Positions 17,358 through 26,910 are shown, counted from the stretch's first letter. The stretch is 64,000 bases of DNA from Streptococcus pneumoniae (GCF_001096185.1 NZ_CRPU01000011.1:1-64000), one strand, 5' to 3'. Translations and numbers: made by a program. The notes: generated by a model from the sequence alone, not told the origin.

Positions 17358-18182
17358 TTATTTCGTTTTCTGAGCCTTTTTCTTGGCTTTTCTTTTTCTA
17401 TTTTCCAAATCTTTCTGTGCCTGAGCTACCGCCTCTCGCTCTGCGATAATCTTGAATGGATTGTTCAAGAAATAGGTTTGCAAGACTTGATAAGCATTAG
17501 ACACTGTCCAGTATAGGGCGACTCCACCTGGCGCATAAACTGCAAAGATAAAAATCAAGACTGGAATCCCATACATCATCGCAGTCGTAGCCCCATTACG
17601 CTCAGACAAGGCTTTGTTGGACAGCCAAGTACTTAAAAAGGTGAATACTGCTGCTAAAATCGGAAGAACAAGGGTTGTATCCACACCACCAAGGTTAATC
17701 CATAAGAAATGACCTGTCTTTAAAAAGTCAACTCTTGATAGAGCTTGGAACAAGGCCAAGATAACCGGCATCTGAATCAAAATCGGCCAAAGAGAATCTG
17801 ACTGTCTGACACCCATTTCTTTAAAGACTTTACGCATTTCTTGCTCTAGCTTGGTTCTGCTTTCCATATCTCGACCCGGATATTGTTCTCGAAGCGCCTT
17901 AATGCGTGGCTGAGCTTCCTGCATTTTTCTAGAAGCCACCATTTGCACTTGAAAGACTGGCAAGAGAACTGTACGAATCAAGACCGTAAAGAGAATAATC
18001 CCCACTCCGATACTGATATCAAACGATAAAAAGCGAATAATTTCCGCAAAGAAGTAAACAAATTTACTCCAAAAATCAGCCGAATCGGCTGTAATATCAC
18101 TAGTTGCCCCATTAGTCGCACAGGCTGTCATGATCAATAGAGACAGTCCTAGCAAACTAGTCAACTGTAGTTTCTTTTTCAC
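17358..18182 (-). CDS. yidC: Membrane insertase YidC/OxaA (lipoprotein form)
   Basis: It inserts and folds membrane proteins with or without SecYEG. The product has a lipoprotein signal peptide ending in LLIMTAC, five hydrophobic segments, the amphipathic [19 protein letters not shown] region, and a basic tail [15 protein letters not shown], typical of Gram-positive YidC. I favour the GTG at 18182 (274 aa) because AAGGA sits 7 nt before it; an ATG two codons earlier lies too close to that site. It overlaps the end of rnpA. Streptococci have two YidC paralogues; the one beside rnpA is this one. Confidence 0.92.
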   Translation of the reverse strand: MKKKLQLTSLLGLSLLIMTACATNGATSDITADSADFWSKFVYFFAEIIRFLSFDISIGVGIILFTVLIRTVLLPVFQVQMVASRKMQEAQPRIKALREQYPGRDMESRTKLEQEMRKVFKEMGVRQSDSLWPILIQMPVILALFQALSRVDFLKTGHFLWINLGGVDTTLVLPILAAVFTFLSTWLSNKALSERNGATTAMMYGIPVLIFIFAVYAPGGVALYWTVSNAYQVLQTYFLNNPFKIIAEREAVAQAQKDLENRKRKAKKKAQKTK

Positions 18183-18528
18183 TCCCATTTCCTTCCTGGT
18201 AAATCTTTGATAATTTTAATACGTGGAGTAGATTTTTCTCCATCTCTGCGTATCCCAAGGTTTCGACTCCTTTTCGAGCAATGACAACAAAGTCGACATC
18301 TTCTACCAGACTCCCTTTTGCATTCTGGATAATATGCCGAATCCGTCGCTTAATTTGATTTCTAGTGACGGCATTCCCCAGTTTTTTGCTAACTGATAGA
18401 CCTACTCGAAAATGGTTTTTCTGATTTTCTAGTTGGTAGACAACAAACTTGCGATTGGCAAAACTTGTCCCCTCCTTGAAAATCGCCTTAAAATCTTTCT
18501 CTCTTTTTACACGAAAGTTTTTCTTCAA
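18157..18528 (-). CDS. rnpA: Ribonuclease P protein component
   Basis: This basic 123-aa protein is the protein subunit of RNase P, which removes 5' leaders from tRNA precursors. It contains [27 protein letters not shown], with the conserved RNR-type helix shown here as RNQIKRRIR. The start codon is TTG (18528), preceded by GGAG. It begins the rnpA-yidC-jag operon and overlaps yidC by 26 bp. Confidence 0.95.
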   Translation of the reverse strand: MKKNFRVKREKDFKAIFKEGTSFANRKFVVYQLENQKNHFRVGLSVSKKLGNAVTRNQIKRRIRHIIQNAKGSLVEDVDFVVIARKGVETLGYAEMEKNLLHVLKLSKIYQEGNGSEKETTVD

Positions 18529-18557
18529 AACTCAACTCCATCTATTAAATTACTACT

Positions 18558-18585
18558 ATTATACCATATTTTTCAAAAAAGCCAA
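18558..18585 (-). promoter_or_regulatory. Promoter of rnpA-yidC-jag
   Basis: Minus strand TTGGCT (18585-18580), 16 bp, then an extended -10 TGG-TATAAT (TATAAT at 18563-18558). Confidence 0.7.
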
Positions 18586-18618
18586 TCATAGCAAGGTTTT
18601 GGACAATTTCACCATAAA

Positions 18619-18656
18619 AAGAAGCTGGAAAAATCTCTTTCCCAACTCCTTGTACT
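18619..18656 (-). terminator. Terminator of ackA
   Basis: A long imperfect stem of about 14 bp (AAGGAGTTGGGAAA against TTTTCCAGCTTCTT with G-T pairs) runs into a T5 tail on the minus strand, about 20 bp after ackA. Confidence 0.85.
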
Positions 18657-18677
18657 GAATATTTTTTCTAATTTTAC

Positions 18678-19868
18678 TTATTTTTTCAAACGTTCAACGT
18701 CACGGGCAATGACTAATTCTTCATCTGTTGGAATAACCAAAACACGGATCTTCGCTGACTCTGTTGAGATGTCTCCTGTCACACCAAAGACGTTCTTTTC
18801 TGGATCAACATCACAGCCAAACCACGAAATCCCTGAGATTACATCACGACGGAAATTCGCTGCATTTTCACCGACACCTGCTGTGAAAACAATGGCATCT
18901 GCTCCATTTAGCACTGCAAGGTACTGACCGATATGTTTTTGGATACGGTCAACATACATTTCATAAGCCAAGATAGCGTCGTGATTCCCTTCTGCTACAG
19001 CTGCTTCTATATCGCGCATATCGCTAGAATTAGCAGAAACTCCCAAAAGACCTGATTCGCGATTAAGGACGCGACTAATGTCTTCAGGCGTGTTAAAATC
19101 CTCTGTATATTGCATTAAGTAAGGAATGATAGCTGGATCAATGTCCCCTGTACGCGTTCCCATCATAATCCCACCCAGAGGAGTGAAGCCCATAGAAGTG
19201 TCGACAGACTTACCAGCTTTCACAGCTGTAATTGAGCCTCCGTTACCAATATGACAGGTAATTAACTTCAAGTCTTCTAATGGACGTCCCAAGAGTTTTG
19301 CAGCTTCTCCTGCTACAAACTGGTGACTTGTACCGTGGGCACCATATTTGCGAACCTTGTTTTCTGTGTAATATTTTGTTGGTAGAGGGTAGCGATAAGC
19401 TTTCTCTGGCATAGTTGTGTGGAATGATGTATCAAACACAACTACACTGGTAATGTCTGGCAACAATTCCTTGAAGGCACGAACACCTGCTGCATTGGCT
19501 GGATTGTGGAGAGGAGCCAACAAGCTCAACTCTTCAACTTTTTCTAAAACATCTCCTTCAACAACTGTTGATTCTTTGAAATATTCTCCACCGGCAACCA
19601 CACGGTGTCCAACACCTGTAATCTCATCATAAGCCTTGATAATGTCGAAACGAATCAAGTCATCCAATAAAATTTTAACAGCTTGTGTGTGATTTTCAAT
19701 ATCTAAAATTTGTTGTTCAGAACGGCCGTCAAATTTTACAGTTGAAATTGAATCTTTCAAACCGATACGTTCAATCAAGCCTTTGGCTAACACTTTTTCT
19801 TCTGGCATTAAGTATAATTGCCATTTCAAACTTGAACTTCCTGCATTGATTGCAATTGTTTTTGTCAT
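18678..19868 (-). CDS. ackA: Acetate kinase
   Basis: It converts acetyl phosphate and ADP to acetate and ATP, the ATP-yielding end step after pyruvate oxidase or phosphotransacetylase. The 396-aa protein shows the ASKHA-fold motifs: [13 protein letters not shown] at the start, [27 protein letters not shown], and [20 protein letters not shown]. Full length, own terminator, ribosome binding site AAGGGGT. In pneumococcus this pathway handles the acetyl phosphate made during H2O2 production. Confidence 0.97.
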   Translation of the reverse strand: MTKTIAINAGSSSLKWQLYLMPEEKVLAKGLIERIGLKDSISTVKFDGRSEQQILDIENHTQAVKILLDDLIRFDIIKAYDEITGVGHRVVAGGEYFKESTVVEGDVLEKVEELSLLAPLHNPANAAGVRAFKELLPDITSVVVFDTSFHTTMPEKAYRYPLPTKYYTENKVRKYGAHGTSHQFVAGEAAKLLGRPLEDLKLITCHIGNGGSITAVKAGKSVDTSMGFTPLGGIMMGTRTGDIDPAIIPYLMQYTEDFNTPEDISRVLNRESGLLGVSANSSDMRDIEAAVAEGNHDAILAYEMYVDRIQKHIGQYLAVLNGADAIVFTAGVGENAANFRRDVISGISWFGCDVDPEKNVFGVTGDISTESAKIRVLVIPTDEELVIARDVERLKK

Positions 19869-19917
19869 AACATGATACCCCTTTTAAGCGTTTTCAACTA
19901 TTATAACAAAATCTATT

Positions 19918-20871
19918 TTATATTTCAGTACCTTGAGTCCATTTTTGAAAATTTTCTTTAAATTTCATTAAAACACTTGCATCTTGCAAGCTAGCAAGTG
20001 GATAAACAAAGGGTTCTACTACTATTTCACTTTTCTTCTGTAAGATAAAAATGGTCTTGGATTGTTTAGCACTGGCAAAGAGATTTTCAGGCAGACTAAT
20101 CATGGCAACCAGACTGGCCTCTTCTTTCAACCAGCCTTTCAACAAATCACTTTGAGGACTGGTCAACAAATCACTCGGAGCTAGAAAAATAGCGTATCCG
20201 TCTGACTTGAGATACTTTAGACCTTGTTCCATGAGCAAGTGATGGGCGTAAGTATGTTCTTGGCTAGAAGCAACTTGATGTCGCGACGCAACGGCATCAT
20301 CAGGATAATAGCCGACAGGCAAGTCGCTGATGACCACGTCGCTTTCTTTGAGCATTTGTGGACGAACGGCATCTCCTTGGACAAAACCAGCCTGCAAACC
20401 AATCACATCTGCCATACTTGCCGCCAAATCAATCAGCAAATCATCCACTTCCATTCCCAAGTAGTCCACTTTTTTAGCAAGCGAGGTCAAGAAAGTAGCG
20501 CCCAGAATTCCCATCCCAGAACCCATTTCAAGGATAGTGATTTCCTTCTCTTTAAACAACTCCTCCACAATAAACACCAAAAGCAAAGCAATAGCATCCG
20601 GTGTAAATTGGTGATTGGCCTGCAAGGGCTCTGTCTGCCCAGCCTTCATCAAGAGAAACTGGTAGGTCTTGAGCCATTCTTCTTTTCGAAGTGCTAAACG
20701 CTTAAGGGCTTGATTGTTCTCTCGGATCTGTTCTAGCTCTGTCTCACCATCCAGATAAATGCTGTTTTGCTCCACCAAGGCGTCATAAAAGTTGGTCGCC
20801 AAATCACTTTGGATGACTTGGACATTCTCTAATAAATAGATATAAGCTTGTTCAATTTTTTCAAAATCCAT
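19918..20871 (-). CDS. N6-DNA-methyltransferase-like class I SAM protein (YtxK type)
   Basis: The 317-aa protein has a helical N-terminal part, then a Rossmann methyltransferase core: motif I ILEMGSGMGILGATF (about 112-126), an acidic EVDDLL loop, and SDLPVGYYPDD, a variant of the (N/D)PP(Y/F) catalytic motif of adenine-N6 methylases. There is no target-recognition subunit nearby, so it is not an ordinary restriction-modification enzyme. A gene of this kind follows the comG operon in many Firmicutes (ytxK); its substrate is unknown. Confidence 0.85.
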   Translation of the reverse strand: MDFEKIEQAYIYLLENVQVIQSDLATNFYDALVEQNSIYLDGETELEQIRENNQALKRLALRKEEWLKTYQFLLMKAGQTEPLQANHQFTPDAIALLLVFIVEELFKEKEITILEMGSGMGILGATFLTSLAKKVDYLGMEVDDLLIDLAASMADVIGLQAGFVQGDAVRPQMLKESDVVISDLPVGYYPDDAVASRHQVASSQEHTYAHHLLMEQGLKYLKSDGYAIFLAPSDLLTSPQSDLLKGWLKEEASLVAMISLPENLFASAKQSKTIFILQKKSEIVVEPFVYPLASLQDASVLMKFKENFQKWTQGTEI

Positions 20872-20915
20872 ATTCCTATCTTATCAAATTTCCCTTCTTT
20901 TTTCCATCCTTATAG

Positions 20916-20948
20916 AAAAATCACTCCCTGACTAGGCGAGTGATTTTT
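20916..20948 (-). terminator. Terminator overlapping the end of the second methyltransferase gene
   Basis: AAAAATCACTC/GAGTGATTTTT stem with an 11-nt loop; the left arm (minus strand) contains the last codons and the TAG stop of the gene at 20932-21519. Confidence 0.85.
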
Positions 20949-21519
20949 GGGCTACTGTTAAAAAGAGTTCTGAGTAATTTTCTTGAAACAGGTCTTCAGC
21001 ACTATAGAGAATCTGACTATGTACAGATGAAAAACCATGCTCAATTAGCTGTTTCTCCAGTTCAGCTAAATCAACTCCATGATTATTAGCCTCTGTCTTG
21101 GTAAAATCAGCAAGTAAAAGTTGTCCATCTTCCTTCAAATGTTGATGAAACAGTGAGAGAGCCGCATCCAAATCAGGCATATGGTGAAGAACCCGACAAA
21201 CAACAATAAGGTCAAACTCTTGCTCCAAGGGATTTGCCAGTAAATCTTGCTCCAAAAACTGGATATTCTTGATGTCTTGCTGCTCTGCTTTCAAACGAGC
21301 TTGCTCCAGCATTTTCTCCGAAATATCCACTAATGTTACAGACTTGGCTTGTTTGGCCAGAGGCAAAGCTAATAGACCCGTCCCTCCACCGAAATCCAAA
21401 ATTTCTTTGTCTGATAGAAGATCAAGCTGCTTCTCGACTGCTTGACATACCAAGTTTGCAAGAAAGATATTTTTAGGGGAATCGAAAGTCTCTGCTTTGT
21501 GGTTAAAATCATGTTTCAT
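20932..21519 (-). CDS. Class I SAM-dependent methyltransferase (UbiE/Methyltransf_11 type)
   Basis: This 195-aa protein has the classic SAM-binding motif ILDFGGGTGLLALPLAKQ (about 40-57), the acidic post-I loop VTLVDISEKMLEQAR, motif II DLIVVCRVLHHMPD, and a C-terminal strand region. Substrate cannot be deduced; small-molecule or tRNA methylation are both possible. It lies downstream of comGG with a 32-bp gap, so it may be transcribed partly with the competence operon. Confidence 0.85.
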   Translation of the reverse strand: MKHDFNHKAETFDSPKNIFLANLVCQAVEKQLDLLSDKEILDFGGGTGLLALPLAKQAKSVTLVDISEKMLEQARLKAEQQDIKNIQFLEQDLLANPLEQEFDLIVVCRVLHHMPDLDAALSLFHQHLKEDGQLLLADFTKTEANNHGVDLAELEKQLIEHGFSSVHSQILYSAEDLFQENYSELFLTVAQKSLA

Positions 21520-21551
21520 GCTTTTAGTTTAGCACAAAGTAGCTTGATTGG

Positions 21552-21965
21552 CTAGGAATTCTCTTTCTTTTCAACCTTCTCTTCTGATTTTTTCTTCTCT
21601 GCTTGATCACTTGAACTAGTTGCTACCTCTTCCTTTTTCTCTCTTTTCTCTTCTTTGATTTTGACTGAAGGAAACAGAAACTCATATTGGCTCTTAGACG
21701 TACGAACCCTTGTCACCAAGCTTGTTTTCTTATTTTGATAACTCACCTGACCCAGATTAAAGGCCTGCTCCCCACTTTCTTGTTCAACCTTATCTTTGGT
21801 TCGTTTGGCCATGGCAAAAGCAAGCAACTTTTCTTTATTCAAAGCATAGCCTTGATAGTGGGCAACTTGTCGGTTCAAGTAAAATTGTAACAAAAGACTA
21901 AAGATGGCTGCCATGGTGACTGCATAGAGGAGAACACCTGCCTTAACTTTTTTCTTTTTCCACAC
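21552..21965 (-). CDS. comGG: Competence pseudopilus protein ComGG (CglG)
   Basis: Last gene of the seven-gene comG operon; overlaps comGF by 23 bp. The 137-aa protein has an N-terminal hydrophobic helix ([22 protein letters not shown]) without a clear prepilin peptidase site, and a charged Lys/Glu/Ser-rich tail ([20 protein letters not shown]). It is a minor pilin-like component needed for the transformation pilus. The low-complexity tail is typical of streptococcal CglG. Confidence 0.88.
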   Translation of the reverse strand: MWKKKKVKAGVLLYAVTMAAIFSLLLQFYLNRQVAHYQGYALNKEKLLAFAMAKRTKDKVEQESGEQAFNLGQVSYQNKKTSLVTRVRTSKSQYEFLFPSVKIKEEKREKKEEVATSSSDQAEKKKSEEKVEKKENS

Positions 21966-22404
21966 GATAGATGAACTCCCTTTCTAAGCCTTTTTGGAAC
22001 TGGAAACGAAAGCGAACCAGTTGATTTTCCTCTGTAATCTGAGCGGATTTGAGGCCATAAACCATAGGCTGATAACCCCGTCCACTGGCATCGGTTTTCC
22101 GAAAATCATCTGATTTTGACTTACCTATCGCAATTTCCTTGCCATCCTGCTTCATGTAGAGGCGATTTCCCTCCACTTTTTCAAACTGCGAACGGTCTAA
22201 TTCTGCCTCCAACTGGTCCACAAACAAGAGCCACTCCTTTTGCTCGCTTTGTTTCTGGTAGCGAACTTCTGAAATTAGGAGCTGACTCATGGCTTGAAAG
22301 AGGAGTAAACTTCCACTGATGACAATGAGGGCAATCAGGGATTCCAACAAGGTGAAAGCCTTGACCTTATGGCTCTTTGATTGCCAACAACTGTTCTGAA
22401 CCAT
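21943..22404 (-). CDS. comGF: Competence minor pseudopilin ComGF (CglF)
   Basis: The start is placed at the ATG at 22404 ([23 protein letters not shown], 153 aa). It has a prepilin-type cleavage motif [22 protein letters not shown], then a periplasm-facing globular part. It is a minor pilin of the DNA-uptake pilus. Overlaps both neighbours, as the whole operon does, implying translational coupling. Confidence 0.88.
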   Translation of the reverse strand: MVQNSCWQSKSHKVKAFTLLESLIALIVISGSLLLFQAMSQLLISEVRYQKQSEQKEWLLFVDQLEAELDRSQFEKVEGNRLYMKQDGKEIAIGKSKSDDFRKTDASGRGYQPMVYGLKSAQITEENQLVRFRFQFQKGLEREFIYRVEKEKS

Positions 22405-22669
22405 GATAAACCTCCAATCCTTTTTCACTAGAAAACACCTGAATCTCAACTCCATTGATGTTTACCTGATTTTGATCTGTCTGCAAGGCCATCTTAGCTA
22501 CACGCAAGACTTCTTCCTTTTGCAAGATTTTTGCTTCTTCTTGCCTATTTTTCTGAATTTGTCCCAAAAGGAGGGTCGCAATGCTGGCAAAGATAGCTAA
22601 AGCAACCACTGCTTCCAGTAAAATCACTGCCCTAATTTTTTGTTTCCTTAATGCGTTTAATTTTTCCAT
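22367..22669 (-). CDS. comGE: Competence minor pseudopilin ComGE (CglE)
   Basis: A 100-aa pilin-like protein: basic start [15 protein letters not shown], hydrophobic helix [20 protein letters not shown] with the Glu at position +5 of the mature pilin, then a short soluble part. The cleavage motif is degenerate ([10 protein letters not shown] instead of KAFTLLE). It overlaps comGD and comGF. Confidence 0.88.
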   Translation of the reverse strand: MEKLNALRKQKIRAVILLEAVVALAIFASIATLLLGQIQKNRQEEAKILQKEEVLRVAKMALQTDQNQVNINGVEIQVFSSEKGLEVYHGSEQLLAIKEP

Positions 22670-23066
22670 TTCCTAGATATAATTGATAGCGAATCGTTCC
22701 TTTACCGTTCTGAAATTCAACCTTAGCCAGGGACGAATTGCCCCCAGCTCGGTCAAATGTGATACTTTGTCCCGATGGTGCCTGAATTCCTTTGGGGACT
22801 GTCAACTTTTGACTGCCATTGCTAATCGTCTGCCCATCTGAGTTTAGACTAGTCTTTTGCTGACTGGCTACACTGCGTTTTTGGGTTTCCCTATAGAGTT
22901 CTTCAAACTCCATAAAGAAAATCTGCTCCTCTACCGCCGCAAAAGTGGACTGAACAGAGCCGGATAAGCCCAAGGCAATCATACTTACAAGTCCCAAAAC
23001 TAGAAGACTTTCCAGCATGGTAAAGGCCTTAATCTGCAACGGTTTGACTGGTATTTTGTTTAGCAT
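22632..23066 (-). CDS. comGD: Competence minor pseudopilin ComGD (CglD)
   Basis: From the ATG at 23066 the protein is 144 aa, with prepilin motif KAFTMLESLLVLGLVSMIAL and a soluble C-terminal domain. The frame is open 15 codons further, overlapping comGC; a start even closer to the cleavage motif is possible. It is a minor pilin of the transformation pilus. Confidence 0.85.
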   Translation of the reverse strand: MLNKIPVKPLQIKAFTMLESLLVLGLVSMIALGLSGSVQSTFAAVEEQIFFMEFEELYRETQKRSVASQQKTSLNSDGQTISNGSQKLTVPKGIQAPSGQSITFDRAGGNSSLAKVEFQNGKGTIRYQLYLGNGKIKRIKETKN

Positions 23067-23352
23067 GGTATTCTTTATAAGCTTTAGCCTGTTCTTCTGT
23101 GATTCGCCCATCTGCTTGTAACTTACTTAGGCTAGCATCTTCATTTTTATCTAAGCTATAAAGCTCTGCCTGGCTTTCCACCACCTTAACAACAGCAGCT
23201 TTTCCTTTGTCATTGACCGCTTCTTTTTGCTTGGTCAGATTAGGTACAAAGAGTAATAGAAGCACGCTGATGATGAGCAAGACCACCAACATCTCCACAA
23301 GTGTAAAAGCTTTAACCTTAGCTTTTTTCAAGAATGTCATCATTTTTTTCAT
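23029..23352 (-). CDS. comGC: Major competence pilin ComGC (CglC)
   Basis: The 107-aa protein is the main subunit of the type IV-like transformation pilus that captures extracellular DNA. It carries the perfect prepilin peptidase signature KAFTLVEMLVVLLIISVLLLLFVPNL and a short helical C-terminal domain (VESQAELYSLDKNEDASLSK). Cleavage after the Ala/Phe junction by PilD/ComC is known for the family. Two nucleotides separate it from comGB. Confidence 0.93.
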   Translation of the reverse strand: MKKMMTFLKKAKVKAFTLVEMLVVLLIISVLLLLFVPNLTKQKEAVNDKGKAAVVKVVESQAELYSLDKNEDASLSKLQADGRITEEQAKAYKEYHAKQNTSQTVAD

Positions 23353-23353
23353 G

Positions 23354-24370
23354 TTAAAAATTCACCTCCATATTTTGATACATGGGCATGAGCATTGCCG
23401 CATAAAGTAAAACGATAATCAGAGCCACAAAGATAAAGACCAGTGGCTGCACCAGATTCATGGTGCGATTGACTCGGGTAAAAAAGGTTTCCCAAGTTTT
23501 TTCAGCATAGATTTCTAACTCACTCCCCAGCTTGGACTTGACTTCTCCATACTCGATAATGAGACTCAACTCCTTCCTAAAGAAAGGATAGGTTCCTATC
23601 GTCTGAGAAAATTCCTGACCATTTTGTAAGGCTTGAGCCAGATCTTGACCGATTTCTTTAAAGAGCTGGGAACCTTGTTCCTGCATCATTTGAAAAATTT
23701 GCGTCAGCTCCATTCCCTGTGAAATCATATTCCCCCATTCACGCGCATAATAGGCTGTCAAATAGGTCTGCACAAAGATCCCAAGAAAGGGAAGGCGTGC
23801 TAAGATAGAAAAGACACGCATCTTAGAACTTCTTTTATAGAAAGTGAGTGCTAAAAGGGCAAGTAGAGAAACAACCCCTACCATGCCTAGAAAAATTTGT
23901 GGCAGATTGCCAATGATTTGAGTGGCAATATTGCTACTATCCAGTTGGGGTAGTAGGTAGTTGCGTAGCCCCAGCATAATTAAGAGAAGAAATCCCAGTA
24001 AAATCAAAGGATAGGTCGCTACTTCAATTAATTTTTTCTTGACCTTGGCTAGATTGTCTAGATACTCTTCTATCTTTCCCAAACTCAGGTGGAGATTTCC
24101 ATGGACTTCCGCTAGGGATAACTGAGTGACAATGGCACTTGAAAATCCCAAACTTTCCATCATTTCTGAGAATGATTTCCCCTGAGACAAGCCCGTGCGC
24201 ATCTGAGTCACACACTGCTTGTCCAACAAGGCACTCCTATCTAAAAATGAGATAGTCTCCACCAGATGAAAACCGCTGGAAAAGAGATTGTTAAACAAGG
24301 TGATGATATTTTTTTGCTTAGCTGTAGCTAATTTTTTCCGTTTCAGCCTGAAGACTTGTGATATGTCCAT
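23354..24370 (-). CDS. comGB: Competence pilus platform protein ComGB (CglB)
   Basis: An integral membrane GspF-family protein with several hydrophobic stretches (PLILLGFLLLIMLGL; FLGMVGVVSLLALLALTF; LVFIFVALIIVLLYAAML) that anchors pilus assembly to the ComGA ATPase. The start is taken as the ATG at 24370 (MDISQVFRLKRKK, 338 aa), matching the pneumococcal product as I recall it. It overlaps the end of comGA by about 50 bp; no strong ribosome binding site, so coupling is likely. Confidence 0.9.
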   Translation of the reverse strand: MDISQVFRLKRKKLATAKQKNIITLFNNLFSSGFHLVETISFLDRSALLDKQCVTQMRTGLSQGKSFSEMMESLGFSSAIVTQLSLAEVHGNLHLSLGKIEEYLDNLAKVKKKLIEVATYPLILLGFLLLIMLGLRNYLLPQLDSSNIATQIIGNLPQIFLGMVGVVSLLALLALTFYKRSSKMRVFSILARLPFLGIFVQTYLTAYYAREWGNMISQGMELTQIFQMMQEQGSQLFKEIGQDLAQALQNGQEFSQTIGTYPFFRKELSLIIEYGEVKSKLGSELEIYAEKTWETFFTRVNRTMNLVQPLVFIFVALIIVLLYAAMLMPMYQNMEVNF

Positions 24371-25259
24371 CTTTAAGAAGCTGGTCAATCTGTTCATTCC
24401 AGCTAGTTGGCTGGTGTGCTTGATAGTCTTTGTTTGCAAAGTCAACAATTCCTCCTCCCCCGATTAATCTCTGGTAGCAGACGCCTTGCAGAACGACTGC
24501 CAACTCTTCCTCACTCACACCCAACTCCAACAGGCGTTCATAAACACCTCGAATACTCTTGGCATGGATGGTTGAAAAGACTGTCGCCCCTGTCAAACTG
24601 GCTCTGACCACTGCACGCGCCGTCTCGCTGTCCCGAATTTCTCCGATAATCAAGAGATCCGGACGATGACGTAAGGAAAGTTTGATTAGATTTTCATAGG
24701 TTAATCCGATTGTCTCATTCAACTGTAACTGGAGCATGTCCTCCTGCTTGATTTCGACAGGATCTTCGATGGACATGACTTGCTGTCCTTTAAAGAGGGA
24801 CTTGGCTAATTCGTGCATCAGGGTCGTCTTGCCACTGCCGACTGGTCCAGCAAAAAGATAAAGACCCCGTTGCCTGTACTGCTTGCCCAATTCGCCAATA
24901 TCCTGAAACCAAAAATGCAAATCTTGCTCCTCATCGTGCAATAAACGAATGACTAAACTCTCATGCCCTCGATAGTCGCCTACGGTAGATAAACGTAAGG
25001 ATGCCATCTTCTGGTCATATTCATAATCACAGGAACCAAGTTGACTACGTCTCTTCTCCCCAACATTCATACCCGCTACAAACTTAAAGTGACTGATGAC
25101 GGCCGCAAATTTTTCAAAATCATAAGAACCGATTTTACAGCGCTCGTCTCCTATCCTCATATGAAGCTCATAGGCGTCTAACTTAGGAACAAAATAAATG
25201 TCTTGCGCCCCTTTTTTCCGGGCCGAACGAATGATTTCTTGTGCAATTTCTTGAACCAT
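24318..25259 (-). CDS. comGA: Competence pilus assembly ATPase ComGA (CglA)
   Basis: A GspE/VirB11-type secretion ATPase (313 aa) that powers assembly of the DNA-uptake pilus. It has Walker A (GPVGSGKTTLMHELA), the Asp box (MSIEDPVE), Walker B (RPDLLIIGEIRDSETARAVVRASLTGATVFSTIHAKS), and starts MVQEIAQEIIRSARK after GGAGG (25259); the open frame extends 20 codons further but without a good start. First gene of the operon, with a ComX-dependent cin-box 21 bp upstream. Confidence 0.95.
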   Translation of the reverse strand: MVQEIAQEIIRSARKKGAQDIYFVPKLDAYELHMRIGDERCKIGSYDFEKFAAVISHFKFVAGMNVGEKRRSQLGSCDYEYDQKMASLRLSTVGDYRGHESLVIRLLHDEEQDLHFWFQDIGELGKQYRQRGLYLFAGPVGSGKTTLMHELAKSLFKGQQVMSIEDPVEIKQEDMLQLQLNETIGLTYENLIKLSLRHRPDLLIIGEIRDSETARAVVRASLTGATVFSTIHAKSIRGVYERLLELGVSEEELAVVLQGVCYQRLIGGGGIVDFANKDYQAHQPTSWNEQIDQLLKDGHITSLQAETEKISYS

Positions 25260-25279
25260 ACTTACCTCCTCACCTATAC

Positions 25280-25287
25280 TATTCGCA
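25280..25287 (-). promoter_or_regulatory. cin-box (ComX-dependent promoter) of comGA-GG
   Basis: Minus strand TGCGAATA, one base off the TACGAATA consensus recognised by RNA polymerase with ComX, with a T-rich stretch upstream as in other late competence promoters. It connects comX at the left of the window with this operon. Confidence 0.8.
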
Positions 25288-25302
25288 AAGATTTGGGAAA
25301 AT

Positions 25303-25330
25303 AAAAAAAGCAACTCCAAAAAAGTTACTT
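25303..25330 (-). terminator. Terminator of the DUF1033 gene
   Basis: AAGTAACT/AGTTGCTT stem with an A/T loop followed by T7 on the minus strand; it insulates comGA from upstream transcription. Confidence 0.8.
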
Positions 25331-25335
25331 TTTCT

Positions 25336-25707
25336 CTAATTTAATTTCATACGGCAAGAACGATGCCTTTCCTTACCTGTTTGTTTTTCATAGCCTGGGC
25401 GTAGTTTTTCATCTGGAATAACCTGCTCGTCCTGCAAAAGAGCCAGAGAATGGTATTGTTGTAAATACTCGTCACATTCATCACACCAACGCTGGTCTTC
25501 TGGATCCCAGAAAATGGTCATCAAGTCACTTCTACTTTTATAGAGAGGGGATTCTTGTTCCAATCTAAACCAGCAAGTTTTGTAGTATTTGAGAGCATCA
25601 TAATACTGGTCAAATTTCTTACTAGCTACAATATCTTCTTCCCAACCTTCTAAGAACCACCAGGGTTCAAAATCTCCGTACATTTCTATAACACGATACA
25701 TATTCAT
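25336..25707 (-). CDS. DUF1033 family protein
   Basis: A 123-aa soluble protein starting MNMYRVIEMYGDFEPWWFLEGWEEDIV and rich in Trp, Tyr and acidic residues, with a C-terminal EKLRPGYEKQTGKERHRSCRMKLN. This is the DUF1033 family, found next to comG in many Lactobacillales; its function is unknown. It has its own terminator but I see no cin-box of its own. Confidence 0.8.
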   Translation of the reverse strand: MNMYRVIEMYGDFEPWWFLEGWEEDIVASKKFDQYYDALKYYKTCWFRLEQESPLYKSRSDLMTIFWDPEDQRWCDECDEYLQQYHSLALLQDEQVIPDEKLRPGYEKQTGKERHRSCRMKLN

Positions 25708-25784
25708 TCATTCCTTTGTACCGTATATTATAACCAATTCCGCCAGACAAGGAAAGAAATATGCTCATTTCTTAATTTTTTGAT

Positions 25785-25818
25785 AAAAAATCCAGCCATC
25801 TGATGGATGACTGAATTT
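25785..25818 (-). terminator. Terminator of the Zn-dependent dehydrogenase gene
   Basis: A 13-bp stem (AAATTCAGTCATC/GATGGCTGGATTT with G-T pairs) and T-run on the minus strand. Confidence 0.85.
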
Positions 25819-25851
25819 CTATTTGCTTATGTGATAAAAATTTTTCGTTTC

Positions 25852-26910
25852 CTAAGCTTCAGAAATGTCGTTTTCAATAATGACTTTGATTGCATGGTGG
25901 TCTGCTGCCTTACTGAAAACTTCATAGGCTTTTTCAATTTCACTGAGTTTGAAATAGTGAGTTACCAATTTTTCTGGTTCAATCTTATGACTTTCAAGAG
26001 CTTTCAACAATTGTGGAGTTGTATTTGTAGATACCAAACCAGTTGTTACATTGATGTTGCGAATCCAAAGTTTATCCAAGTCGAATTCAACTGGTTTACC
26101 ATGTACACCACAGTTGGCAACTGTTCCGTCTACACCGATAATCTTTTGACAAAAATCAAATGTTGCAGGAATACCAACAGCTTCGATAGCAACATCCACA
26201 CCACGACCATCTGTCAAATCATAAATTTCTTTAATGGCTTTTTCAGGGTCTGAAGAATTAACCTTATGAGTCGCACCAAATGATAGAGCAGTTTCCAAGC
26301 GGTTATCGTCTAAGTCCACCATAATCAATTTAGCTGGTGAATAGAATTGAGCTGTCAAAAGAGCTGCTAAACCAACTGGACCTGAACCAATAATGGCTAC
26401 GCTGCAACCAGGTTCTACTTTTCCTTTTAAGACACCAATTTCATATCCAGTAGGTAGAATGTCTGATAGCATAACCAAAGCTTCATCTGACAAGTCTTCT
26501 GGAGTATGGTAAAGAGTATTATCTGCATGAGGGACACGTAGATATTCAGCCTGCATGCCATCAATCAAGTGACCGAAAATCCAGCCCCCTTCGTCTTCAC
26601 AGTGGGCATAAATTCCTTTTTTACAGTAGTAGCATTTACCGCAGGCACAGACACAAGAAATCAAGACCTTGTCGCCTTTTTTGAAGTTCGAAACTCCTTC
26701 TCCAACTTCTTCAACAATCCCAATCCCTTCGTGACCAAGAATGGTACCACTTTGGCAAGCCGGGACATCCCCTTTGATAATATGGAGGTCTGTTCCACAA
26801 ATGGTAGTTTTTACGATACGCACAATAGCGTCTGTTGGCTTGCGAATCACTGGTTTGTCTACATCAACAAAAGAAGCAAGTCCTGGTTTAACATAAGTAT
26901 AGGCTTTCAT
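25852..26910 (-). CDS. Zinc-dependent alcohol dehydrogenase (MDR family)
   Basis: The 352-aa protein has the medium-chain dehydrogenase layout: GroES-like catalytic domain with ICGTDLHIIKGDVP and GHEGIGIVEEVG, structural zinc site (four Cys in CVCACGKCYYCKKGIYAHC), and a Rossmann domain (AIIGSGPVGLAALLTAQFY) for NAD(P). Probably oxidises or reduces a short-chain alcohol, butanediol or polyol; the substrate is not certain. It is a single-gene unit. Confidence 0.9.
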   Translation of the reverse strand: MKAYTYVKPGLASFVDVDKPVIRKPTDAIVRIVKTTICGTDLHIIKGDVPACQSGTILGHEGIGIVEEVGEGVSNFKKGDKVLISCVCACGKCYYCKKGIYAHCEDEGGWIFGHLIDGMQAEYLRVPHADNTLYHTPEDLSDEALVMLSDILPTGYEIGVLKGKVEPGCSVAIIGSGPVGLAALLTAQFYSPAKLIMVDLDDNRLETALSFGATHKVNSSDPEKAIKEIYDLTDGRGVDVAIEAVGIPATFDFCQKIIGVDGTVANCGVHGKPVEFDLDKLWIRNINVTTGLVSTNTTPQLLKALESHKIEPEKLVTHYFKLSEIEKAYEVFSKAADHHAIKVIIENDISEA

